Source: Fragilaria crotonensis (Eukaryota; Bacillariophyta; Fragilariophyceae; Fragilariales; Fragilariaceae). From it: 47,534 nt of DNA. The notes beneath the pieces were generated by a model. It was not told where the DNA came from and did not search any database. It saw only the letters and a program-made list of their open reading frames with translations. The position numbers were made by a program, and so were the translations under genes. Shown here piece by piece: positions 11,982-22,117 of the stretch. The first letter of the stretch is position 1; each line of letters begins with the position of its first letter. The stretch spans positions 1 through 47,534 of the forward strand of contig JAKSYS010000498.1 in NCBI GenBank assembly GCA_022925895.1, given 5' to 3'.

Positions 11982-13012
11982 GCTTTAGATAGGAATCGGT
12001 TGAGGAGGATGGGTAGGGGTGCACAGGCCTATGTAATTCAGCGCAGTATTCAAGGATTGAATTGGTTCAAGGGATCTGCATGAAATGATGTGACATAGCA
12101 ACAGATGAAACGTAGGTGTTGGCACCCGCATTTCTGATTGTTGAGGATGGAAGCCACTCAATGTAGAACGATGTCTGGTTTTGCAGTGGAATGTTATGTT
12201 TCTCGGCACCTGACTGTGGAAAGTCAAGCCCACACGTTGGCGTGAGTTTCAATCTTGAGCCAACATTAGGAGGTTACAAATTCAGTGGTCAACCTCATGA
12301 TGACCAAGCAGGGACGACAGGGCCATCAACAGGTGTCACATCCTGTCGAAGCTTGCCGACAACACCACCAATACTCCTTGCACCAGATCTCGTTCCCATC
12401 ATTGCCAAGTCCCAGCAAACGTATAGCCAAATTCAGCTTATTGGGAGAAGTTGGATTTCAGCGAGTGCAATTCCTTGCCTATCCGTACTCTCAACACAAA
12501 CAGTTTGCTTTGCACTAGATCTGTGATGTAAAAATTACGGGAAACGGCTAAAACGACATTCGAGCGTGATTTAAATAGAAACACCAGTTACATCGCAGGC
12601 TTTTATGATGCCAGCAAGAAGTGACAATGGACACACCAGCTCACTCCAAGAGTGCACTTGAGACTGTGAAAGGCAGTAGGAGTCACACTGGGAAAGGAGT
12701 ATTCTTATGCTGTGAAAGAGTATTGTGGTGAAATTGCGATTGTGCATACAAGCTTGGTGGTGGAATCCAATTCGTCACTCATCAATTGTATCAGCGAACC
12801 ACATTCATTGTCATAAATAGTCTTTAAGATTGCATGTGCCAACAATGCAGAACCTTGGAGAGTCTGTCTTTCTATTAATTAGTTCTTGAATGGAAAGGAA
12901 AGACATACTCTTAAAGGCACCACATAATGTGGAGTAGTAAACTATGATTGTATACAAGTATTGTAGTAGCTGCTACAATACTCAGTACCAGTTGTAGGAG
13001 TTAGCAACTGCT
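11982..13012. other. intergenic between the glycosyltransferase copy and the hAT-like element
   Basis: I see no gene in this stretch; the open frames near 12191-12526 carry no family motif. Confidence 0.4.
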
Positions 13013-13020
13013 TGCATGCC
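13013..13020. repeat. 8-bp target site duplication, left
   Basis: TGCATGCC lies directly before the left terminal repeat. The same eight bases lie directly after the right terminal repeat (18593-18600). An 8-bp duplication is the hallmark of hAT insertion. Confidence 0.9.
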
Positions 13021-13037
13021 CAGAGGTCGACAGTCAA

Positions 13038-13275
13038 CATATGAATATGCATATCGTGTGACTATCCGAACGACTATTTTGGATATGCATATTCATAGTC
13101 ACAGGAATTCAGCGATATTCAATATGTAAAATATGCATAGTCAGTTCGGTCACCATTATGCATATTTTGCAAATATGCATAGTCACACCATCTGCACAAT
13201 ATGCATATTTCCTTAATATGCATAGTCATGCTATACTGAATATGCATATTTTCATGCATATCCAATGCATATTTT
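13038..13275. repeat. subterminal ATATGCAT array, left
   Basis: The motif ATATGCATA, often as AATATGCATAGTCA and its inverse TGACTATGCATATT, occurs roughly ten times in alternating orientation directly inside the left terminal repeat. The same array is found at the right end. Subterminal repeats of this kind are transposase binding sites in hAT elements; that role here is inferred. Confidence 0.8.
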
Positions 13276-13695
13276 TAACAGCAATTCCTGATACTAACAT
13301 AGACCTCTAAGTACAACCTTCCATTTGTACAAGTGCTGATCAAAAATCATCAACCTTTTAACAAAAATGTATGAGAGGGTATCAACAATTTTAAGGATAC
13401 AACCCAAGGAGTCCACAAAAAGGTGCCATTTGGATTGTGTAGAACACCAGCAAAGGAAAGAATCAGGTAGGCAGGAAGTCACTTTCATGCACATCTTTTA
13501 AGGTTAAGGGCTATGATGATTGCAATCTTTTGTGATTCATCTGTCATCAAAGCAAATGTGCAGAAAGAGCACTGTTCCATGTGCAATTGCTACTAGTTCT
13601 GGCAATGATTTCCCGGCATTTTTGATCGCAGCACCACAGGATATAGCACAACACACAACACGCACACCAGGATGGTTGTAAGTTGCAAGTCTAGA

Positions 13696-14266
13696 ATGGC
13701 ACGCGGCAAACATGAAATCTGGAAGAGGTTTGGTGATCCATACCAGCCTGGTGGTCTTGGCAATGACAAGGAATCTTGTCCCAAGTCAAAGTACTGTAAG
13801 TGAATTGCAGCATCTGCTTGGCTTCAAGATCATTGGGACAAGTGCAAGAAGTGTCCACAAGCAAGCCATAGGACAACTGGATGCAGGATTTCAACCATCA
13901 AGGAATAAGAAGGTCGTAAGGTGTCAGATACATTTCTGTGAAGAAGGAGGAACTAGTACTATGAATGCTGCACACCAACAAGGTTCACCATCTAGCTTAT
14001 GGTCAAGTTCGCCTACTGCAGCTACCAGGGGCGCCGCTTCACAGGTAGGATTGAGGGCCATCTCTCCATCTGGCAATACTGACAATACTAGTTCATCATT
14101 GTTTTCTGGCGGATGCCAACACTTTGATTCTCTCAAGAAGGCAGGCACAATTCAGAAGTTAAACGTGCTGTTTGCACCTGCCGTCCATGGAACAACCCCT
14201 TACTCCTTTCGGTCACCCAACATGGAAGGCATTCTTCCATGCATGTTTGATGGTAGTACAGCATAA
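13696..14266 (+). pseudogene. relic of hAT transposase N-terminus (BED finger)
   Basis: From the ATG at 13696 the frame reads MARGKHEIWKRFGDP, later ESCPKSKYCK, a TGA stop, then SAWLQDHWDKCKKC. The pattern W..F...C..C...L..H...C fits a BED-type zinc finger, the usual DNA-binding start of hAT transposases. A stop inside the finger (13796-13798) and another stop in the same frame near 13909 end the reading. A different frame stays open from 13712 to 14266 (184 codons) but has no recognisable domain and is probably chance. Confidence 0.6.
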
Positions 14267-14699
14267 CTGTTATGATAGCAGCAGGTTCGCAATGCCCCAT
14301 CCTATCCATGCATGTAGTACTAGTAGGTAGTAGGTACTAAACTTTGCTTAGTACTACTAGCTAATAGTAGCAATACATCAAATGCCGTCAGGGGTTCTCC
14401 CTTACTACAATAAAATGGTCCTAGTGTTTGTACAGTTTTGTATTGTTGTATAGTCAAATCAATTTACTCAATTGTTGGCAAATCTTAATCATTGTACTTG
14501 GTGTACTACCGTAGAACCATATTCTACTACCGGTGTTCAGCAATTTCAGTGGAACAGAAACCAGCACACAGTCTTTTTCCTACACATTGTTTTCCTGCAT
14601 AAGCTAAAGTCAGAGTTAGAGATGAAAAACATAATTCTTAAAGGTTTCTCACTGTTCCCCCCTTGGATTTTTGTATTCCTTACGCAGCAACCCTGACTA

Positions 14700-16700
14700 G
14701 AGAGTGTGACAGTCAATGCACAAGCCCCAAATATACAGGGTGGGTCCCTTGTAATGCAAAATCTGAAGGCTGCATTAGAGATGCAGAACAAATCATCTGG
14801 CAAGGATTGTTAGGGTGTATCAGAAATGTTTTGGCACCCTAGATTTTATGTAGTGAGCTTTCTTATTGGTTGAAACACAAGTCAATGCATGAGCCCCAAA
14901 TATAAAGGGTGCGGGTCCCCTTTGTAATGCAAAATCTGAAGGCTGCAGTTGCAGAACAAATCATCTGTCAAGGATTGTTAAGGGAGTATGAAATGTTTTG
15001 ACCTCCTAGATTTTTATAGTGAGCTTATTGGTTGAAACACAAGTCAATGCATGAGCCCCAAATAAGTGGGTCCCTTTGTAATGCAAAATCTGAAGGCGCA
15101 TTGAGTTGCAGAACAAATCTTCTGATTGTTAAGGGTGTATCAGAAATGTTTTTGACCTCCTAGGATTTTATGTAGTGAGCTTACTTATTGGTTGAAACAC
15201 AAGTCAATGCACGAGCCCCCAACAGGGTTATGGACCCCTTTGTCATGCAAAATCTGATAAATTAGAGATGAGAGAAAATGTTCTGCCAGGGTTTGTCTTG
15301 CATTGATGATACCGACGTATCCATTGATTGAAGTGGGTATATATACCCATTGACTAGTGTGCAATTCATTCTAATTATAATTGTTTATAAAGAAATTTCA
15401 AATGCAGTCAGACATTGCATTACACAGAAATGTACTGTTGTGTTTTGTTGAGTATGTATAGATTGTAATGATGGTATCCTGAGATTCTCTCACCTTATGC
15501 TCATTGACTTCTTGAAGTTTCAATTATGACCCCAAAATGCCAACAATAATACGCAAAAATGATCAATACTCAATGAATTTTGGATTTTGAAAAAATCAAA
15601 ACTGGCATTCACTCCGTCAACAAACGCCTGAAACTCATTAACAGAAGCTCCGGTAACGAAAGTCGATGCTTGGGTTGCTATAGTGCAACTGATACGCTCA
15701 GAACATAAAGTTCTTCTGATTTGTGTAACTACAACACTAGTAGTTAACATGTGATCGCATCCTAAATTTCACAATAACTGATGTCGCTAACACCAACACT
15801 ATCTCCCAAAGCGAATATCGTTGCGGGAGCTTCTGTCAATGAGTCTCAGGCGTTTGTTGACGGAGTGAATGCCAGTTTTTGATTTTTTCAAAATCCAAAA
15901 TTCATTGAGTATTGATCATTTTTGCGTATCATTTTGTTGGCATTTTGGGGTCATAATTGAAACTTCAAGAAGTCAATGAGCATAAAAGGTTGAGAGAATA
16001 TCAGGATACCATCATTACAATCAATACACACTCAACAAAACACAACAGTACATTTCTGTGTAATATTAATGTCTGACTGCAGAATTTTCATTTAAGTGAA
16101 AACCCTTATATAAGCAATTGTGGCAAATTACGTACTGAATTGCACACTAGTCAATGGGTATATATCCACTTCAATCAATGGATACCGTCGGTATCATCAA
16201 TGCAAACTTGACAAACCCTGGCAGAACATTTTTTCTGCATCTCTAATTTAGCCCTCAGATTTTGCATGACAAAGGGGTTCCCGCAACCTGTGTATTTGGG
16301 GGCTCGTGCATTGACTTGTGTTTCAACCAATAAGTAAGCTCACTACATAAAATCCTAGGAGGTCAAAAACATTTCTGATACACCCTTAACAATCATTGAC
16401 AGAAGATTTGTTCTGCAACTCCAATGCAGCCTTCAGATTTTGCATTACAAAGGGGACCCCGCACCCTGTATATTTGGGGGCTCATGCATTGACTTGTGTT
16501 TCAACCAATAAGAAAGCTCACTACATAAAATCCTAGGGTGCCAAAAACATTTCTGATACACCCTTAACAATCCTTGCCAGATGATTTGTTCTGCATCTCT
16601 AATGCAGCCTTCAGATTTTGCATTACAAGGGGACACCCCGCACCCTGTATATTTGGGGCTTCTGCATTGACTTGTGTTTCAACCAATAAGTAAGCTGACT
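14700..16700. repeat. large imperfect inverted repeat (about 2 kb) with ~160-bp tandem monomers
   Basis: The left arm (about 14700-15660) returns in reverse complement at about 15815-16700, separated by a spacer of about 160 bases. The inner part of each arm (15505-15659 and 15820-15978) is nearly identical. The outer parts consist of tandem monomers of about 160 bases, each with CAAGTCAATGCATGAGCCCC, GTAATGCAAAATCTGAAGG and GTGAGCTTACTTATTGGTTG or close variants; about four on the left and three on the right. A transcript would fold into a long hairpin. Confidence 0.85.
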
Positions 16701-18250
16701 ACAAGACATCCAAGGGTGTTATGAACATTACCAATGCATCTGAAAGAAACATTGACAGGACCATCTTCTGCATATTTAAGTCTGACGACAGAATTTGAAT
16801 TTAGGTGGGAAGCCCCAATCTGCAAAAGTTGTGTACTCCGGGGTTCTGCATGCTGATACTTACTTGCGCAACAGTCAGTTTGTATTGAAAGCTGTTAAAA
16901 TCAATAAGTGTCAACAATACAACCGAAGAAAATTTAACAAACACTGACAGAAAAACTTCTTCATGTCCATAGCTGACCACAGTTGCATTTGAGCACGGAT
17001 CCAACACCTCGTAAGCAAGTATGGATTGCTTGTGAATTAAGTTTACCAGAAGTCAGTTACCATCAATGGGTGTCATCAATACCACAAAAATATAAACTCA
17101 ACAGATCTTGACCGTTTTTTTTTCATTTTCCAGGTTGACTACAGATTTTGCATCTACTTAACTAGGATCCTACACCCAAAATGTGGATTTGTGCATTGAA
17201 TTCAACATGTGCTGATGGGTATGGATAGTAGTACTGACAATCAAAGGGTGCTGTCAATACCCCCAATACATACTTGAGAAACTATCATCACAGCTTGTTT
17301 TTCATTTCTGACATGAGAATTTCCGCGTATTATTTTTATAGCATTCTGGGATTAAGCATGGAATCTTGTTCAAGAAGTCAATGCTGAGCTTGGAAACAAG
17401 TGAAGCTGTTCTAAGGATGCCATAAAAATACAATCAACGCACACCAAGCAACCCACTCCAGTATGATTTTGTTTGATCTCAATGTCTGCCTAATGTTTAT
17501 CATCCATTCAAGTGGAAACCATCGAATGTGCTATAGTTGCAAATTGCCCACTAGCTAGTAGTCAATCGGTTTGCATAATATCCATTACAATCAATGGGTG
17601 TCATCAGTACCGCCATAAAATCTTCATAATTCCTGACAGAGGCATTCTTGCATCTCCATTTCAGCCCTCTGACTTTGCATTTACAAAGGAACTCTGCACC
17701 CAGGACATGTTGTGGGATTGTGGCACATTGACTTGTGAACTAGTCTATGACAAGTAAGCTTTGTACATACAATCCAGGGGAGCCATCAATTATCCCCAAT
17801 GAAGCATTGACAGGACTATTTTTTGCAAGTCTGAACGCAGAATATGAATTAGAATGGCGGGGATTCTGCACCCATAGTTGGGGATTGTGATAATTAACAT
17901 TGATTTGCGCCTCGCACCACACTGGTTAATGGTGCTGGATATTCAAACCTGCTATGAACAAAGAAGAATGTCATCAAAACTAACAGACCAAACTCAACAA
18001 AGTTTCTGCAAAGTCTTATTCAGCAGCATTTACTCTTGTTAGTACCATTTTTTCATCTCAAAGTCCAACCTCAGATTTTGCACCTTAAATTCTTCACCCT
18101 TCCCTGCAAATGAGGCAATGTTGAAGATGAAAATCGGAGGATTGTTTTTTATTTTGGTACGGTCATCATTGTAATCCAGCAGGACGAATCTTCTTGTTCT
18201 CAAGTAAGGGGATTCACATGAATATACAAGAACCAGGAACTGCACTAAGT
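16700..18250. repeat. decayed tail of the ~160-200-bp tandem repeat
   Basis: Beyond the right arm, degenerate monomers continue with recurring pieces: TTGACAGAA..TTCTTC, GATTTTGCAT, a C-rich ACCC stretch, TGCATTGACTTGTG and GTCATCAATACC. Spacing drifts, consistent with an older part of the same array. No gene is visible. Confidence 0.6.
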
Positions 18251-18354
18251 ACTACTGTAGTACAAAGAACAAGGATCAATGAGATAGCTGTTTGTCCAGT
18301 AATAGCCGAGTAACTACTGGTAAATGTCGTACTGAGTACTGGAACACTGGAACT

Positions 18355-18545
18355 CGTAATATGCATATGCACCAAAATATGCATATTTTGCTGATATGCA
18401 TAGTCAACACATTCCAGAATATGCATATTTCTGAAATATGCATAGTCATGTCAATCGCAGATATGCATATTCTTGAAATATGCATAGTCAGAGATCATAC
18501 TATATGCATATTTCCAAAATATGCAAAGTCACGGCGTGGCTGCAA
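18355..18545. repeat. subterminal ATATGCAT array, right
   Basis: Mirrors the array at 13038-13275: AATATGCATATT and AAATATGCATAGTCA alternate about nine times just inside the right terminal repeat. It supports the element boundary at 18592. Confidence 0.8.
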
Positions 18546-18592
18546 GTTGAATATCAAAAATAGTCATGAAATCCCGTGACTGTCGACCTCTG

Positions 18593-18600
18593 TGCATGCC
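18593..18600. repeat. 8-bp target site duplication, right
   Basis: TGCATGCC, identical to 13013-13020, follows the right terminal repeat. Confidence 0.9.
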
Positions 18601-18878
18601 GGTAATTTAGCTGACAAAACGTTTTCGAAGTCCCGAAAGGCTCTTTTCGTACGGTATGTACATGTGAATAACGCGACCCACAATTGTAAAATTGATGTAT
18701 TTATATTCAATATATATATATTATATACAAAGTCATGCAGTGGGAAGAAATGGACCGAACAAAACTTACATTTCATGTTCTCAGAGTACATATGCAACTC
18801 CAGTACAAGTACGACCGCTCTGGAAGACAAATAGTCATTCATCTTTCACTGATCAACAGAACGGCAAAATCATGGTCG

Positions 18879-20532
18879 ATGAGAAAGCGAAGAATCATCT
18901 TATCTGAAATACAAATTCAATTCAGACGTCACGTACGACCACATTGGCGACATCTCCTGGCAGGAGCTGCGATTCTATTGACGGCTGTAATCGTCTTGAA
19001 CACGTCCAAAGAAACAATCAAATCGGGAGACACCTTGCATAAGAAAGTGATCGCATCGAACAGAGCTCACCAGTTCGACACAGCACGAGCTCCAACGCCG
19101 ACGAATGCAGAACCTGCTGGTGCTGATCTGCATGTGTCAAAATGTGGAATGACCTGGGAAAAGTACTATGCGAAACTCCCGCCAGCGAACCCTGATGATT
19201 CGATGAATCGTCCATTACTATGGACTATCTCTGGTGGTGATGAATACCGTGACAACCTAGGCATCATTTTGGCAAAATGGAAGACGTTGGGCATTGATCC
19301 AGTTTTGGTTGTCGCACTCGACAAACCGTCAGCAAAGGTGGCCTGCAAAATGGGATTCGCCGCTGTTTATTGGGACGCACCCATTGCTTCCTACTCGCGA
19401 GTCGCAGATTCAAGATTCGCAGTCGCAGCATCCATTTGCGATCGAGGATACCGCTCCTTCTTTATTGAAATGGATGTGTTTTGTCGCAAAAATCCCATTC
19501 CCTTGTTCCTCAAGGAAAATAGGGATCTCGTCAGCGTCGGACATGGTGATATTGGCTACGCCGTGAACATTGGGACGTTCTTGGCATCTCCCAAGATGGG
19601 TCCATATTTTCGTGGACTATCGAAAGTACTGAGCTACAGTCTAGAACATCCCAAACACACGAATCAGGCGAACTGGACTGTCGAGTTCTCGGATCAAAAC
19701 ATTTATGAACATTGTCTTCCTCCAGAACGCCAAAACGAAGATGACGACGTTGATTTTTCTCGTTTGAATACTACCTACTCAGCGACACGGAGCGAGCATA
19801 TGACCTGCTTCAGCACTGTCGAAAGTTTAGCAACTTCACGCGCACAGTCCTTCCCCATCACATCATGTCATGTCACGATCCACCCACCATTTACGATTCC
19901 ACGTATTGCATCCATTCTTTGGCATCGCATCCACTGGCACCATTTGCGTACAAATTGGGAGTTGCAAAGTTTTATGGGTGGGATCCACAACCCATCGACC
20001 CCGATGAGAAATTCCTCAAGCTTACTGCCGGGGACATTGAATCCAATAATTGTTGGAATCGTTGCTTCCTCCACGAACCGCGAATGAACGAGTTTACCTT
20101 CTACGACAAGGTGGCCATGTACATTAGTGTTATGGTGGAGATTGCAGAAAGCACAGATCGAACCTTACTTCTGCCTCAATACATTCGTGACAAGGATTCT
20201 TGGGCACTCCCGACGCATGGTATAGTCAACGTGAGAACGTTAGGTGTACCGTATCGAGTTATGCCTCCACACCAATCTCATGATTTCGGGAAGAAGATAC
20301 TGCAGTTGTTTATGCAGCCCACAACTTTTCGAAACGTTTCGTCGCGCCACTGACAAGAGGTATGATGACGTGAAAGTGTTGTCCATTATGAAAATTTGCA
20401 ATGTACGCGATTATAGGCTTGAAGTGCTTGAGACTCGACGTAAGACAATGGGCTGGTGCTTTGACAAGGACCAGAGAATGGTCAAGGGTAATTGGTGGTT
20501 GGATGAGCTTTTGTGAGGCGAATCCCGTGTAG
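18879..20532 (+). pseudogene. type II membrane glycosyltransferase (Nucleotid_trans-like), copy 2, four indels
   Basis: Tandem paralogue of the gene at 10325-11981. I place the start at the ATG at 18879 (MRKRRIILSEIQIQFRRH), which matches copy 1 better than the in-frame ATG at 18735. The anchor (HLLAGAAILLTAVIVL) and the core FFIEMDVFCRKNPIPLF are intact here, as is the part through ASPKMGPYFRGL where copy 1 is broken. Against copy 1, single bases are lost near 19761 (CGTTTG versus CGGTTTG), near 20290 and near 20330, and one is gained near 20473. The aligned stop is TAG at 20530-20532. The remaining frames are highly similar to copy 1 (for example KLTAGDIESNNCWNRCF). The role is as for copy 1, with the same doubt between true decay and assembly errors. 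Confidence 0.7.
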
Positions 20533-20844
20533 TATTTAGATGTGGGGTTGGTTGAGGAACGCGCAACTTAAAGAGATATTGGGTTCAAGAGATTCGTACG
20601 GAATGGTTTGGCAGTGCATCAGATGAAATGTAAGAGTTGGCACTCTTGTTTCTTTCCATTAGCATGTTGGTCCTAGTTTATAGTCATGATACAACAATTA
20701 AGTCCGAGTCTTCGAGAACTTACATATGCGTACAGGGATGCATGTCAATGAGATGACAGTTAATCACGTTATGTTTAAATTATTTCATAATTCTCAATAT
20801 CATCTTTTAGTCAAATCATTAATCTCTTTGAACTTTTTGATGCA

Positions 20845-21435
20845 TCAGACTTTCGCAGAGTTGGTCGATACCTCGTGACTGAATGTACATGCATCGCCCT
20901 TTTTACAGGAACCGTTCTTGGTGAAGAACGTACACGCCCTGCTTTTCGTAGTAGATTTTGGTTTCGGTTCTACTTTTTTCGGTTGTGAATCTGCTGTTGT
21001 TGCTGTCGTTGTGGACAATAGTTTCAACTGTTCTTCTGCGGGACGTGCAAATCTACATTTTGGGTGATCCTCGCGTCGTTCCGCACAAAAAAAGAAATAA
21101 TTTCCAATAGCACGAGAATCTCTGGAAACTCTGGATTGTTTGACTTTCTTGATTCGACTTTGCTTTCCACAATAACACAGTGGAGGTTGGATGAGCTGCA
21201 TTTCACGTGCCTGAGCAATATCTTCCGGCGACGGTTCGATGCCAGCTATGAATTCCCGATCAGTGTTTCGTCGCTTTTTCGTTCCCTTGGTCTTCTTGTC
21301 CCTTGTTTCACATTGCTGTATCCAATGTCCCGGTATGCCACATAGATTGCAAGTATAGCCGTCGGGAGGTGTCGACAGCTTGCGTTTTCGTTCATTCTCG
21401 TCAACTCGTGGTGTTACATCCTCTGCTTCTGTCAT
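20845..21435 (-). CDS. CCHC + GRF + CCCH zinc-finger protein
   Basis: A complete 196-residue single-exon gene. Three different zinc-binding modules appear in order. A zinc knuckle is CNLCGIPGHWIQQC (residues 29-42; C-x2-C-x4-H-x4-C). A GRF-type finger is PPLCYCG...NYFFFC...KCRFARP (C87, C89, C117, C127). A C-terminal CCCH finger is CTFFTKNGSCKKGDACTFSH (C168-x8-C177-x5-C183-x3-H187). Knuckles and CCCH fingers usually bind single-stranded RNA, and GRF fingers bind single-stranded nucleic acid, so a role in RNA processing is likely. A lysine/threonine-rich linker separates the last two modules. The architecture resembles small uncharacterised algal and fungal zinc-finger proteins; no specific orthologue can be named. 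No frame defects are seen. Confidence 0.85.
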   Translation of the reverse strand: MTEAEDVTPRVDENERKRKLSTPPDGYTCNLCGIPGHWIQQCETRDKKTKGTKKRRNTDREFIAGIEPSPEDIAQAREMQLIQPPLCYCGKQSRIKKVKQSRVSRDSRAIGNYFFFCAERREDHPKCRFARPAEEQLKLLSTTTATTADSQPKKVEPKPKSTTKSRACTFFTKNGSCKKGDACTFSHEVSTNSAKV

Positions 21436-22117
21436 CGTTATTGCTATGTATCGGAATGTATGAGCATCTGGTTGGTTTTGATGTCATGTTCGTATTTTTT
21501 GATTGGTGTCCTGCGTTCGAGAAGTCGGAATTGCTGTTATTCATTTATATATATATTTCAATAAATAACACAGTAGACAGTACTCCGGTAAGCACGTGCA
21601 CACCGTACTGGCGTACTACAGTACCGTAATCAAGTAATATTCCGAAGTACGAGTAGATGATGACGTATTGGACACGAAAAGTTTACAAAAATCGTAGCGT
21701 CTTCGTAGGAACAAATTTCAATTTCTGAATAGGCCATTCGAAAGATCTTACTGAGTTCTATCGAAATACGTTTCGAGTTTTATAATTCGAATCGACAGTT
21801 GTCTCAGAATTTTTAGTCGCATTTTTGCAGGAATCTCGGCCCAAATTCAAGCTGACTTGATTGGACACGCGGTGATTTGCCTAGTTAAATTATCAACGCC
21901 AGCATACGGTCACTCTGTCACCCAAGTACATAATATTATTGCAGATTTGGAGACGAGAGATCATGCCCTTGAACAATGTCACTGAACAAAACAAAAACTA
22001 AGCAACCCTTCACAGTGTAATTCGATGAAAAGTAAGCAAAGTATTATTGTCTACCGGTAGTGTTGACGAAGTAGTTTAGTATTAGTCCAGTAGTACATAC
22101 TCGGAGTACTAGGCATG
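21436..22117. other. intergenic with GTAC-rich stretches
   Basis: No gene. Sequences such as CAGTACTCCGG and GTACTGGCGTACTACAGTACCG (21576-21630) lie upstream of the zinc-finger gene. CTACCGGTAG (22051) also occurs on the other side of the transposase at about 24785, but I could not extend the match into terminal repeats. Confidence 0.4.

Larger units (their letters stand above)
13021..18592. mobile_element. 5572-bp hAT-like DNA transposon, non-autonomous
   Basis: The ends are perfect 16-bp inverted repeats, CAGAGGTCGACAGTCA (13021-13036) and its complement (18577-18592), flanked by the 8-bp duplication TGCATGCC. Next to each end is an array of AATATGCAT/ATGCATAGTCA motifs. Inside are a relic of a BED zinc finger (13696-13850) and a 2-kb inverted repeat built of about 160-bp monomers. 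No hAT transposase catalytic domain is left, so it would need one in trans. It sits between two tandem glycosyltransferase copies. The hAT call rests on the TSD length, the CAGAGG start and the BED relic, which agree with each other. Confidence 0.88.

Noticed and set aside
13038..18545. CRISPR-like array suggested by regular ATATGCAT repeats
   Set aside because: Eukaryotic context, alternating orientation, no unique spacers of equal length; better explained as transposon subterminal repeats.
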